From the NCBI GenBank assembly GCA_963732415.1, contig CAVSZK010000012.1:1-64000 (forward strand): DNA of 64,000 nucleotides, given 5' to 3'. Each line of letters begins with the position of its first letter. The stretch's first letter is position 1. Positions 1 through 9,892 of the stretch are shown one piece after another. Under the pieces are notes generated by a model. The model was not told where the DNA came from and made no database searches. It saw only the letters and a program-made list of their open reading frames with translations. The stretch is from RPQJ01 sp963732415. Its GTDB lineage: Bacteria > Pseudomonadota > Gammaproteobacteria > Steroidobacterales > Steroidobacteraceae. Made by a program: the position numbers and the translations under genes.

Positions 1-1157
1 TTCAGCAGGTAGCGCTTGAGCGGATTGGCCACGAGCAGTTGCGACTTGCCGTCATACATCGTGAGCGACCAGAAGGCTTCAGCGGGTGGAAGCTGTCCTT
101 TCGCGAAGCGCAGCTCGTAGCGGTTCGTGGTGGCATCGAGCTTGTTGTTCTCCTCATCCACGAAATACGGTGGATAGAGAGCCTCGTCTCGCGAGTTCCC
201 ATAGAGACCCAATTTCGCGCCGAAGAAGCGGTAAGCGTAGTTGTTCTTCAGGAACTCACGCGTGCCGAAAAGGTCGCCGCTGTTGATTGTGCCGGCGTTG
301 GCCTGCGCCATCAGGCCAGCGAAGTCCACCTTCCAGACTTCCTCGATACCGGCTTCGATGGCTTGCTTCACTTCGGGAGAACACTTCTCCATGTCGAACG
401 GTTTACCCGCGCCAATCCCGAGCATGGCGAAACGCGCCATGAGTTCCTTCTCTGAAGGATGCGGGGGGCAGAACTGCAGCAGGAAATTCAGATAGGCGAA
501 GAGCGCCGGGCCATCGGTCATGTCCGCCGACGGATTGGGCCAGTTCACGGCGGGTGCGGTGGCCGGGGTGGGCTTGCCGAGATAAGCGCTCAAAGTCTGC
601 ACTTGGTAACCATCCTGGATTCGCCCGACGTTCGTGAGGTCATCCGGGTTGTAGAGCTGGGTGCGGAAAAGCGAGTAGCACAACTCCGTCTCGCAAGAGA
701 TCACGGCTTTGACGCCGGCAGGCTTTTCACCTTGCCAACCCGGGCCGGCGATCAGGAAGTCGCCACCGTCGTTGCCAAATGCCCTCGTGCCGAGATAGGC
801 GAAATTGAACGTCTGCAGGTCAACTAATTGGGCGGAGTAATAGCGCGCCTTCTCGATCTTCGGCATCGTGATCACGATCGGCTCGGCGCGCAAATCGAGC
901 CAAGCGAACGAATAAGGAGTGTCCGAATTCGGCGTGACCACCCAGGTGTCTTGTGGCGTAGCGACGCCCCGGGCGTGGCCGATCTGGTTGAACGGCGCCT
1001 TGAAATCCGAGTTACCCTTGTCCACTGCCTGTTTGTAGAGCGTCTTGTAGCCCTCGACGAACGGGAAGCCGTAGATGAAGGCCTCCTTGGCGATGGCCCT
1101 TGCCTGCGCTGGTGTCGGCGCGCCAGCGATCAGTCCTTTCGTTTGTGTGGTCTTCAT
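1..1157 (-). CDS. DUF1254/DUF1214 domain protein, C-terminus beyond window
   Basis: The minus-strand frame is open from an ATG at 1157 to the window edge (385 codons, no stop). It begins MKTTQTKGLIAGAPTPAQAR and a GGAGAG ribosome site lies just before the ATG. Residues about 20-130 hold the aromatic DUF1254 pattern (EAFIYGFPFVEGYKTLY, TPNSDTPYSFAWLDLRAEP). The visible end has the DUF1214-like stretch PPAEAFWSLTMYDGKSQLLV. No signal peptide is seen. The biochemical role of this family is not established. Base composition looks clearly less GC-rich than the neighbouring core genes, and the gene lies on the far side of a Tn7-like end from glmS, so I infer it may be transferred cargo. Confidence 0.85.
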   Translation of the reverse strand, partial: MKTTQTKGLIAGAPTPAQARAIAKEAFIYGFPFVEGYKTLYKQAVDKGNSDFKAPFNQIGHARGVATPQDTWVVTPNSDTPYSFAWLDLRAEPIVITMPKIEKARYYSAQLVDLQTFNFAYLGTRAFGNDGGDFLIAGPGWQGEKPAGVKAVISCETELCYSLFRTQLYNPDDLTNVGRIQDGYQVQTLSAYLGKPTPATAPAVNWPNPSADMTDGPALFAYLNFLLQFCPPHPSEKELMARFAMLGIGAGKPFDMEKCSPEVKQAIEAGIEEVWKVDFAGLMAQANAGTINSGDLFGTREFLKNNYAYRFFGAKLGLYGNSRDEALYPPYFVDEENNKLDATTNRYELRFAKGQLPPAEAFWSLTMYDGKSQLLVANPLKRYLL

Positions 1158-1514
1158 TGGTCTCTCCATTTCCTTTCGTGCGTGGAGTGGCGTTTCATGG
1201 CCAGCTCGCTTTGAATTGAACGACATGCTTGTCGGCTCAATGGCCCGATGTCGGTACTAAAGCTGTCCGTCTCCATTGAATTGCCCCGACGTCGGGGGTA
1301 ATTCTTCATCTGGACATGCTGGCGCAATCCACGCTGCCGGACAAGCGACCGAGTCACCTGCGAGATTTGGTGCCAGTGGCGAACGGCCGTTCTTGGCCGG
1401 TTCCGGCCGGTCTCTATGTGACCACAAAGCGGTCGTTCGCCATTATGGACGGGTCGTACGGATTTCGCTTTCGGTCGACTCCGTACGCACTCCAGTCCCT
1501 CCCATCACCGGTCG
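1158..1514. other. Non-coding stretch between DUF1254 gene and Tn7-like repeats
   Basis: No convincing gene lies here; the short open frames have no recognisable product or ribosome site. A perfect palindrome CCCCGACGTCGGGG sits at 1284-1297. A sequence ACTAAAGCTGTC near 1255-1266 resembles, in the opposite orientation, the core of the repeats at 1515-1620 and may be a degenerate fourth copy. The promoter of the DUF1254 gene should be here, but I cannot pick out clear -35/-10 boxes. Confidence 0.5.
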
Positions 1515-1627
1515 GTTTCGACAGCTTTAATTGTCATAAATACGTCCGGTTCTAACGCAAACAGAGGGTTACAGAAAAACTCCGACTGCTTTAATCGTAC
1601 TTCGACGACTTTAATTGTCAGAAAGCA
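1515..1627 (-). mobile_element. Putative Tn7-like transposon end at the glmS attachment site
   Basis: Read on the minus strand, three related ~20-bp repeats share the core GACAATTAAAG: TGACAATTAAAGTCGTCGAA (1620-1601), TACGATTAAAGCAGTCGGAG (1600-1581, abutting) and TGACAATTAAAGCTGTCGAA (1536-1517). Canonical Tn7 TnsB sites begin GACAATAAAGTC. The outer repeat is preceded by TGCTTTCT, an 8-bp lead matching the spacing from the Tn7 terminus (TGTGGGCG) to its first TnsB site. The proposed terminus at 1627 is 23 bp past the glmS stop; Tn7 inserts about 25 bp past it. No transposase gene is in the window, so the identification is inferred from repeats plus position. Confidence 0.55.
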
Positions 1628-1650
1628 GCAGGACGAGATAGCTCGCCCAC

Positions 1651-3486
1651 CTACTCCACCGTCACGCTCTTCGCCAGATTCCTCGGCTGGTCCACGTCGG
1701 TACCCTTCAGGATCGCGCAGTGGTAGGCGAGCAGCTGCAGTGGGATGGTGTACACGGCCGGTGCCTGGAAATAGCTCACGTGCCGCGGCATCTGGATCAC
1801 CGTCACGCCCTCGGACGATTCGATGCCCGACTCGGGATCCGCGAACACGTACAGCTCACCGCCGCGAGCGCGCACTTCCTGCAGGTTCGACTTGAGCTTC
1901 TCGAGCAGGTCGTTGTTCGGCGCGACCGCGATCACCGGCATGTCCGCGTCCACCAGCGCGAGCGGCCCGTGCTTGAGTTCTCCGGCCGGATACGCCTCGG
2001 CGTGGATGTAGGAGATTTCCTTCAGCTTCAGTGCACCTTCCATTGCAATGGGGTGCATCGCGCCGCGACCGAGGAACAGTGCGTGCTGCTTGTCGGCAAA
2101 ACGTTTCGCCAGTTCGCGGATGGTGTCGTCGAGTGCGAGCGTACTCTCGATCAGCGAGGGAATGCCGATCAACCGGTGCACCAGCCCGCGCTCACGCTCC
2201 GCGTCCGCGCTGTGGAACTTCGCGAGCGCCACGACCAGCATGCCGAACGCGGCCAGCTGTGTCGTGAATGCCTTGGTCGAGGCGACGCCGATTTCAGGTC
2301 CGGCGCGCGTCAGCATCACCAGCTCCGACTCGCGCACCAGCGAACTTTCCGGCACGTTGCAGATTGCGAGCTGCGAAAGGTAGCCCGCCTGCTTCGCCAT
2401 CCGCAGCGCGGCGAGCGTGTCTGCCGTTTCGCCCGACTGCGAGACGCTGACGAACAGCGTGTTCTTCGGCACGACCGGGTTCCGGTAACGGTACTCGCTC
2501 GCGATCTCTACCCAACACGGCAGCCGGCAGATCTGCTCGATGAAGTAGCGTGCGACGGTGGCTGCGTGAAAGCTGGTACCGCAGGCGACGATGCGAACCG
2601 CCTGCGTCTGTGCAAACACGGCTTGTGCGGCTGGCCCGAACGCGGCCTCGAGCAGCTTGCCGCCGACCACGCGCCCTTCGAGCGTCTGGGCGACCGCGCG
2701 CGGCTGCTCGAAGATTTCCTTCAACATGTAGTGCGGGAACTCGCCCTTCTCGGCCGCGTCGGCGGATTGCTCGCTCAGCCATTCGGGGCGCTGGGCGGTG
2801 TTTCCGTCCTTGTCGATGATCCGGATGGCGGTCTTGCGGATCTCTCCGACGTCGCCTTCCTCCAGGAACATGAAGCGGCGCGTCACGGGCAACAACGCGG
2901 CCACGTCGGAAGCGACGAAGTTTTCGCCGTCGCCGAGGCCGATGACCACCGGGCAGCCCTGGCGGGCGAGCACGATCCGGTCCGGGTCGTCGCTCGAGAT
3001 CACCGAGAGCGCGAAGGCACCCTCGAGCTCGGCCACCGTTGCGCGTACGGCCTTGAAGAGGTCGCCGGTCACCTTGCGGTGGTAATGGATGCGGTGCGCA
3101 ATGACCTCGGTGTCGGTTTCACTTTCGAATACGTAACCGAGGCGCTTCAGCTCGGCGCGCAGCTCGTCGTGATTCTCGATGATGCCGTTGTGGACGATCG
3201 CGATACCGTCGCGCGAGATGTGGGGATGGGCATTGCGCTCGCTCGGCACGCCGTGCGTCGCCCAGCGTGTGTGCGCGATTCCGAGGCCCCCGTGGGTGGG
3301 TTCGGTCTCGAGCGCCTCCTCGAGCATGCGCACCTTGCCGACCGTGCGCCGACGCTGCATCTGGCCGCTGCCGTTCAGCACGGCAACGCCGGCCGAGTCG
3401 TAGCCACGGTACTCCAGGCGCCTCAGCCCCTCGAGAAGGATCGGGACGACGTCACGGTCAGCGATAGCTCCAACGATTCCGCACAT
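1651..3486 (-). CDS. glmS: Glutamine--fructose-6-phosphate aminotransferase (isomerizing)
   Basis: GlmS makes glucosamine-6-phosphate from fructose-6-phosphate and glutamine, the first step towards UDP-GlcNAc for peptidoglycan and LPS. The 611-residue protein starts MCGIVGAI, so Cys1 after Met removal is the N-terminal nucleophile of the glutaminase domain (about 1-220). Two SIS sugar-isomerase domains follow ([28 protein letters not shown]), and the C-terminus ends LAKSVTVE as usual. Length is normal (E. coli 609). glmU lies about 2.4 kb away on the same strand, separated by an opposing peptidase gene. The 3' end is the usual target of TnsD-directed Tn7 insertion, and Tn7-like repeats follow it. 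Confidence 0.98.
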   Translation of the reverse strand: MCGIVGAIADRDVVPILLEGLRRLEYRGYDSAGVAVLNGSGQMQRRRTVGKVRMLEEALETEPTHGGLGIAHTRWATHGVPSERNAHPHISRDGIAIVHNGIIENHDELRAELKRLGYVFESETDTEVIAHRIHYHRKVTGDLFKAVRATVAELEGAFALSVISSDDPDRIVLARQGCPVVIGLGDGENFVASDVAALLPVTRRFMFLEEGDVGEIRKTAIRIIDKDGNTAQRPEWLSEQSADAAEKGEFPHYMLKEIFEQPRAVAQTLEGRVVGGKLLEAAFGPAAQAVFAQTQAVRIVACGTSFHAATVARYFIEQICRLPCWVEIASEYRYRNPVVPKNTLFVSVSQSGETADTLAALRMAKQAGYLSQLAICNVPESSLVRESELVMLTRAGPEIGVASTKAFTTQLAAFGMLVVALAKFHSADAERERGLVHRLIGIPSLIESTLALDDTIRELAKRFADKQHALFLGRGAMHPIAMEGALKLKEISYIHAEAYPAGELKHGPLALVDADMPVIAVAPNNDLLEKLKSNLQEVRARGGELYVFADPESGIESSEGVTVIQMPRHVSYFQAPAVYTIPLQLLAYHCAILKGTDVDQPRNLAKSVTVE

Positions 3487-3726
3487 GCGGTCTTTCCTTG
3501 TCTAGGGGTAGGCGAGGCTACCAGAAATTCTTGCAGATCAAAGGACTACGTCGCTTCCTGCCCTCGCCACCGTTCCAGCCGGTCCAGGCACGATGGCCCC
3601 GGGATTGTAGTACGGGGGGTGCATGGGCCCGCCCGGGCCTGCCTCACAGTTCGTTGGGTAGAATCCCCGGTTTCCGGCGGCGCTGCGAGCTGCCCGGGTC
3701 GTTCGACGGCTAGCGAGATAAAAAAC

Positions 3727-5832
3727 GTGACTAACAACCCCCTCCGCCTGATGGCGACCGCATTGATGCTCCTGTCCCTGGCGTTCCCGATCGCCAACGC
3801 CGAGGTGGCGGGACCTCGCCCGATTACCCACGAGGATCTCTGGCTCCTGAAGCGCCCGGGAACTACCGCCGTAAGCCCCGACGGGCGCTGGATCGTCGTG
3901 TCGGTGGCCGAGCCCTCATATGACGACGCGCAGAAGGGCAGTGATCTCTGGATCGTACCGGGTGACGGCAGCGCCGCCCCGCGCCGCCTGACCGCCGGCA
4001 AGGCAGCCGAGGGGGACCCGGTGTGGAGCCCCGACTCGACGCGGCTCGCATTTACCGCGAAGCGCGACGGCGATGACGACGCACAGGTGTACGTGCTCGA
4101 TCTGTCGGGTGGCGAGGCACAGCGGACCACAAACTGGCCAGGCGGGGCGAAATCGCCCCAATTCAGCCCGGACGGCCGCTCGATCCTGTTCCAGGCCATG
4201 ACCTACCCGGGAGCGGTCACGGAGGAGGACAACCGCAAGGCCGCCGCCACACTGAAGGAACGCAAATACAGCGTGCGCGCCTACGACAACTATCCGATCC
4301 GTCACTGGGACCGCTGGCTCGATGGCCGACGCCCGACCGTGATCGTGCAACCGCTCGACGGCCAGTCGCCCGCGCGCGACCTGCTCGCCGGGACGCAGTT
4401 GCGTGCCGATCGCGGCTACGGTGGCCGCCTGGGCAACTCGGGCGACAGCCTCGATGCAATGTGGACGCCGGACGGGCGGGGGGTCGTGTTTGCGGCCACG
4501 ACGATACGCGACGAGGCGGCGCGGGCAGATGTGTTCACTTCACTCTGGCTGGTGAGCATCGACGGCGGCGAGCCGCGGCGACTGACAGCGGACATGGACG
4601 ACTATTCGGCTCCAAGGTTCACGCCAGACGGATCGATGCTGGTCGCGAAGGTGCAACCAGCGTCGGAGCGCTGGGTGTACGTGGCCGACCGCCTGGTCAG
4701 CTGGTCATGGCCGTCACTGGGCGAGCGGCGAATCCTGACCGCGAACTTCGATGGCGACATCTCCGACTACCAGATCGCGCCTGATGGGCAGCGTGTGTTT
4801 TTCCTGGCCGGTCACGAGGGCTACATGCCGCTGTACGAATTGCCGATCGCCGGCGGGCCGGTGCGAGCCATCGGCAGCGTCGATTCAGGGTCGCATGGAA
4901 ACCTGGCCGTCGGCGGATCGCCGGAGCAACCGCTCGTCGTGACGGTGTGGTCCAGTGCAGACAAGCCGCTCGAGGCGGGGCGCTTCGACCTCGCGAGCGA
5001 CCGCTGGGTGCCGCTCACTACTTTCAACACGGCCACCGCACAGGCGCTCGACCTGGCTCCGGTGGAGAGTTTCTGGTTCAAGTCGAAGCGCGGCAAGCGC
5101 ATCCAGAGTTTCATCGTGAAGCCGCCGGGCTTCGACCCGGCGAAGAAGTACCCGCTGTTCGTGGTCATCCACGGCGGCCCGCACAGCATGTGGCAGGACC
5201 AATGGGTGCTGCGCTGGAACTACCACCTGCTCGCTGCGCCCGGTTACGTCCTGCTGCTCACGAACTACAGCGGCTCCACGGGGTTCGGCGAGGACTTTGC
5301 GCGCAGCATCCAGGGCGACCCGCTGAAAGGCCCCACAGGCGAAGTGAACGAGGCGGCGGACCAGGCCATCCGCCGCTACGCGTTCATCGACCGCTCGCGC
5401 CAGGCGGCCGGCGGGGCAAGCTATGGCGGGCACATGGCGAACTGGCTGGCCGTGAGTACCGATCGCTATCGCGCCCTCGTGAGCCATGCGGGCCTCTACG
5501 ACCTGAAGACGCAATGGACGACCAGCGACGTCAACTACAGCCGGGAGCGCAATGTGGGAGGTCCCGCGTGGGAGATGTCGAACAAGCTCTGGCGCGACCA
5601 GAGCCCTTTTTATAGCTCAACGAAGCTGCGCACGCCGATCCTCGTGACCTGCGGTGAGCGCGACTACCGCGTGCCCTGCAACAACGCGATGGAATTTTTC
5701 ATGATTCTGCAGCGGGAGAACGTGCCAAGCCGCCTGGTGCTGTTCCCAGAAGAAAACCACTGGATCATGAAAGGCGAGGACAGCCGCTATTTTTACCAGG
5801 AGGTCCGCGACTGGCTGGCGAAGTACCTCTGA
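3727..5832 (+). CDS. Secreted S9-family prolyl oligopeptidase / dipeptidyl peptidase
   Basis: The frame is open far upstream, antisense to glmS, but the coding start is most likely GTG 3727 (701 residues), which gives a clean signal peptide ending FPIANA; ATG 3751 is the alternative. After export it should act in the periplasm or envelope. Residues about 30-430 form a WD40/TolB-like propeller with repeated SPDG/TPDG motifs (AVSPDGRWIVVSV, VWSPDSTRLAF, RFTPDGSMLVA). The C-terminal alpha/beta hydrolase carries Ser565 (GGASYGGHMAN), Asp646 (GERDYRVP) and His678 (EENHWI), a complete S9 triad. It probably cleaves short peptides, matching the OPT transporter and S10 peptidase elsewhere in the window. 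Confidence 0.93.
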   Translation: MTNNPLRLMATALMLLSLAFPIANAEVAGPRPITHEDLWLLKRPGTTAVSPDGRWIVVSVAEPSYDDAQKGSDLWIVPGDGSAAPRRLTAGKAAEGDPVWSPDSTRLAFTAKRDGDDDAQVYVLDLSGGEAQRTTNWPGGAKSPQFSPDGRSILFQAMTYPGAVTEEDNRKAAATLKERKYSVRAYDNYPIRHWDRWLDGRRPTVIVQPLDGQSPARDLLAGTQLRADRGYGGRLGNSGDSLDAMWTPDGRGVVFAATTIRDEAARADVFTSLWLVSIDGGEPRRLTADMDDYSAPRFTPDGSMLVAKVQPASERWVYVADRLVSWSWPSLGERRILTANFDGDISDYQIAPDGQRVFFLAGHEGYMPLYELPIAGGPVRAIGSVDSGSHGNLAVGGSPEQPLVVTVWSSADKPLEAGRFDLASDRWVPLTTFNTATAQALDLAPVESFWFKSKRGKRIQSFIVKPPGFDPAKKYPLFVVIHGGPHSMWQDQWVLRWNYHLLAAPGYVLLLTNYSGSTGFGEDFARSIQGDPLKGPTGEVNEAADQAIRRYAFIDRSRQAAGGASYGGHMANWLAVSTDRYRALVSHAGLYDLKTQWTTSDVNYSRERNVGGPAWEMSNKLWRDQSPFYSSTKLRTPILVTCGERDYRVPCNNAMEFFMILQRENVPSRLVLFPEENHWIMKGEDSRYFYQEVRDWLAKYL

Positions 5833-5834
5833 AT

Positions 5835-5857
5835 AAATAGGTGCCTGGCACCTATTT
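5835..5857. repeat. Palindromic repeat GGTGCC-T-GGCACC with T-run, terminator-like
   Basis: Arms AAATAGGTGCC (5835-5845) and GGCACCTATTT (5847-5857) flank a single T, and the T-run continues to 5860. It sits between the converging S9 peptidase and glmU genes and contains the glmU stop codon (5852-5854). A bidirectional terminator is a reasonable role. The same core occurs twice in the 3' end of glyQ, which points to a dispersed repeat family. Confidence 0.8.
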
Positions 5858-7213
5858 TTTCTGCGGTCGCTTCCAGCTGTCGATGGTGACCTGCTTCGCG
5901 CGCTCCAGCGTGAGCTTGTCTTCGGGCGTATCGCGCGTGATGGTGGACCCGGCGCCGATGGTGGACCCGGCGCCGATCTTCACCGGCGCGACCAGCATGG
6001 CGCCCGAGCCGATGAATGCGCCGTCGCCGATCTCGGTGCGCGACTTGTTCACGCCGTCGTAGTTGCAGGTGATCGTGCCGGCGCCGACGTTCACTTTTTC
6101 GCCAACCGTGGTGTCTCCGAGGTACGTGAGATGATTGGCCTTGCTGCCGGCACCCACCACGCTATTTTTTACTTCGACGAAGTTTCCGATGTGTACGCCG
6201 GCGGCGAGGGTTGATGCGGGCCGGAAGCGTGAAAAGGGGCCGATATTGCAGTTCCGCCCGATGATCGCCCGGTCGACGACACAGTTTGCGAAGATCTGCG
6301 TGTCATCGCCGATTTCCGAATCGCGGATCACGACGTTGGGTCCGATGCGCACCCGATCACCGAGCTTGACCGTGCCTTCAAACACCGCGTTGACGTCGAT
6401 GTACACGTCGCGCCCGACGCTGACCGGGCCGCGCGCGTCGAACCGCGCCGGGTCCACGATCGTCGCGCCAGCCAGCATCAATTCAACGGCGCGCTGTCGG
6501 CGATAGGCGCTCTCCAGCTCGGCAAGCTGAAGCCGATCGTTGACGCCGAGCACCTCGGCCTCGGTGGGTGCGATCACCGCACGTACCTTGAGGCCGCTTC
6601 TCACCGCGGCGACGATGACGTCGGTGAGGTAGTACTCGCCCTGCGAGTTGTCGTTCTTGAGCGCGGCGAGCCACGCCCGCAACCGGCCTGCCGGCGCGCA
6701 CATCACACCGGAGTTGCACTCGTTGATGGCGCGTTCCTTGGTGTTCGCGTCCTTGTGCTCGACGATGCGCACCACGTTGCCGGCGCCGTCGCGCACCACG
6801 CGTCCGTAGCCGGTGGGGTCAGCCAGCATGACGCTCAGGATCGAGATGGCACCCTCGCCCGCCTCGGCAATGAGTTTCGACAGCGTCTCGGCCTGAACCA
6901 TTGGCACGTCGCCATAGAGAACCAGCACCAGGTGGTCGTCTGGCACCTGGGGCATTGCCTGTGCGACCGCGTGCCCGGTGCCGTGCTGCTCGGCCTGCAA
7001 CACCCAGCGCACGTTCGCACCGGGGAACGCCGCAGGAACCTGTTCACCGCCGTGGCCGTAAACGACGCAGGTCGCCGCCGCATCGAGGCCGCGCGCGGCG
7101 TCGAGTACGTGCCCGAGCAACGGTCGGCCGGCCAGCGGCTGCAGCACCTTGGGCCGGTCGGAGTTCATGCGCTTGCCCTGGCCGGCAGCCAGGATTACGA
7201 CGGAAAGGGGCAT
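5852..7213 (-). CDS. glmU: Bifunctional UDP-N-acetylglucosamine pyrophosphorylase / glucosamine-1-phosphate N-acetyltransferase
   Basis: GlmU acetylates glucosamine-1-phosphate and then uridylylates it to UDP-GlcNAc in the cytoplasm, downstream of GlmS. The 453-residue protein has the N-terminal nucleotidyltransferase signature LAAGQGKRMNSDRPKVLQPL, the HGTGHAVAQAM and LYGDVPM motifs, then a left-handed beta-helix of hexapeptide repeats from about residue 250. The catalytic-site stretch GNFVEVKNSVVGAGSKANHL and NYDGVNKSRT are present. Near the C-terminus two identical 18-bp units at about 5942-5977 encode a doubled GAGSTI coil. The stop codon lies inside a dispersed palindrome, so the last residues (QKK) may have been reshaped by it. 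Confidence 0.98.
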   Translation of the reverse strand: MPLSVVILAAGQGKRMNSDRPKVLQPLAGRPLLGHVLDAARGLDAAATCVVYGHGGEQVPAAFPGANVRWVLQAEQHGTGHAVAQAMPQVPDDHLVLVLYGDVPMVQAETLSKLIAEAGEGAISILSVMLADPTGYGRVVRDGAGNVVRIVEHKDANTKERAINECNSGVMCAPAGRLRAWLAALKNDNSQGEYYLTDVIVAAVRSGLKVRAVIAPTEAEVLGVNDRLQLAELESAYRRQRAVELMLAGATIVDPARFDARGPVSVGRDVYIDVNAVFEGTVKLGDRVRIGPNVVIRDSEIGDDTQIFANCVVDRAIIGRNCNIGPFSRFRPASTLAAGVHIGNFVEVKNSVVGAGSKANHLTYLGDTTVGEKVNVGAGTITCNYDGVNKSRTEIGDGAFIGSGAMLVAPVKIGAGSTIGAGSTITRDTPEDKLTLERAKQVTIDSWKRPQKK

Positions 7214-7394
7214 GGGCAGGTCCGCGTCTGGAGATTGCGCGACATTGTACCGAAGCGCTCACCTGAGGCCGTCACGCTTTGCGCTGCAGCAATCAATCGC
7301 TGCCGCATGCGCGTATCGTGGTACGCGATGTGGCGTCCGCCACGCTCACAACAGCGTGGGCTGTCCCACGCGAAACAATCCCAGGGGAGACACC

Positions 7395-7844
7395 ATGAAA
7401 CTCAAGAATCGCGCGCTTGGCGCGCTGGCCGGCCTGTTTCTATCATTTTTCGCTGTTGGAACCGCGCTGGCCGTCGATCGGCCCTACACGGAAGGCGCCG
7501 TACTTGAGGTGTCCTCGATTCGGACCGAGCCCGGGATGTTCAACGAATACATGACCTGGCTTGCTGGGCCCTACAAGCAGTTCATGGAAGCCCAGAAGGC
7601 TGCCGGCGTGATCCTCGACTACAACATCTACGGGGCAAATCCGCGCGGGCCGGCAGACCCGGACCTCTATCTCGTCACGACCTACAAGAACATGGCCGCA
7701 CTCGACAACCTGAACGAGAAGGGCGACGCCACGGCCGAGAAGATCTTCGGCGACATGAAGAAGGCCAGTGCCGACACCGTTTCACGCGGCAAGCTGCGCA
7801 CGGTGCTGGGCAGCGAGCTGATCCGCGAGCTGAAACTGAAGTAG
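7395..7844 (+). CDS. Small secreted protein of unknown function
   Basis: ATG 7395 follows CAGGGGAGA at good spacing and gives 149 residues. MKLKNRALGALAGLFLSFF and an ALA cleavage site form a clear signal peptide. The mature part starts VDRPYTEGAVLEVSSIRTEP and reads like a small alpha/beta (dimeric barrel-like) domain with YNIYGANPRGPADPDLYLVT and YKNMAALDNLNEK. I do not recognise a named family with confidence; the ferredoxin-like antibiotic-monooxygenase/NIPSNAP fold is a guess from the pattern. It is a single-gene unit ending in a strong terminator before the convergent atp operon. Confidence 0.8.
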   Translation: MKLKNRALGALAGLFLSFFAVGTALAVDRPYTEGAVLEVSSIRTEPGMFNEYMTWLAGPYKQFMEAQKAAGVILDYNIYGANPRGPADPDLYLVTTYKNMAALDNLNEKGDATAEKIFGDMKKASADTVSRGKLRTVLGSELIRELKLK

Positions 7845-7872
7845 TCGCCTGGGCCGCAGCCCGGACGCACGA

Positions 7873-7896
7873 AGGGCCCGCAATGCGGGCCCTTTT
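7873..7896 (+). terminator. Rho-independent terminator of the small secreted protein gene
   Basis: GGGCCCGCA (7874-7882) pairs with TGCGGGCCC (7884-7892) and is followed by a short T-run (7893-7896). It lies about 30 bp after the stop codon at 7844. Confidence 0.85.
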
Positions 7897-7915
7897 CAAT
7901 TGCGCACCTGGGAAA

Positions 7916-7942
7916 GGGACAGTCCCCGTTGGGGACAGTCCC
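7916..7942. repeat. GGGACAGTCCC inverted/direct repeat pair overlapping the atpC stop
   Basis: GGGACAGTCCCC (7916-7927) and GGGGACAGTCCC (7931-7942) are two near-palindromic copies separated by GTT. The unit ends on the first base of the atpC stop codon (7942-7944). No T-run follows, so it looks more like a dispersed palindromic repeat than an ordinary terminator. Confidence 0.8.
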
Positions 7943-8364
7943 TAGCGCCGCACCTTGCGCAGCTTCTGGATCGCCTGCAGCTGCGCGCTGATCGCAGCCA
8001 GCTCGGCCTCGGCTGTCGCGATTTCCTGCTTCTCGGTGCGGGCCCGGATCGCTTCCTCGGCCTGCTTCTTGGCCTCCAGCACCTTGGCTTCGTCGAGGTC
8101 TGCCGCGCGAATCGCTGTGTCGGAGAGGACGTTGATGTGGTTCGGAAGCACCTCGAGGATCCCTCCCTGTACCCACACCATCTCTTCCTCTTCCTTGCCA
8201 GGGACCTTGATGCGTACCGTGCCCGACTTGATCTGCGTGATCAGCGGCGCGTGGCGCGGATAGATGCCGAGCTCGCCCATCGTGCCCGGCAGCACCACGA
8301 ATTCCGCGTCGCCGGAGTAGATGGACTCTTCGGCGCTGACGACATCGATGCGGATAGTGGACAT
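7942..8364 (-). CDS. atpC: F1Fo ATP synthase epsilon subunit
   Basis: AtpC links the rotating gamma stalk to the c-ring and restrains ATP hydrolysis. The 140-residue protein starts [20 protein letters not shown] and has the [19 protein letters not shown] and [20 protein letters not shown] patterns of the beta-sandwich, then a C-terminal helical pair rich in Ala/Glu/Arg. It is the last gene of the operon, 46 bp after atpD. Its stop codon overlaps a palindromic repeat. Confidence 0.97.
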   Translation of the reverse strand: MSTIRIDVVSAEESIYSGDAEFVVLPGTMGELGIYPRHAPLITQIKSGTVRIKVPGKEEEEMVWVQGGILEVLPNHINVLSDTAIRAADLDEAKVLEAKKQAEEAIRARTEKQEIATAEAELAAISAQLQAIQKLRKVRR

Positions 8365-8410
8365 CGCTTTACCCTGGTTGACGAGCGGTTGGCTGGCAGC
8401 GGGCGCCTGC

Positions 8411-9892
<1,482 letters not shown>

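Noticed and set aside
1720..3726. Plus-strand open frame antisense to glmS and continuous with the S9 peptidase
   Set aside because: It is the shadow of glmS in a GC-rich genome; the translation is not protein-like there and the peptidase signal peptide begins at 3727.
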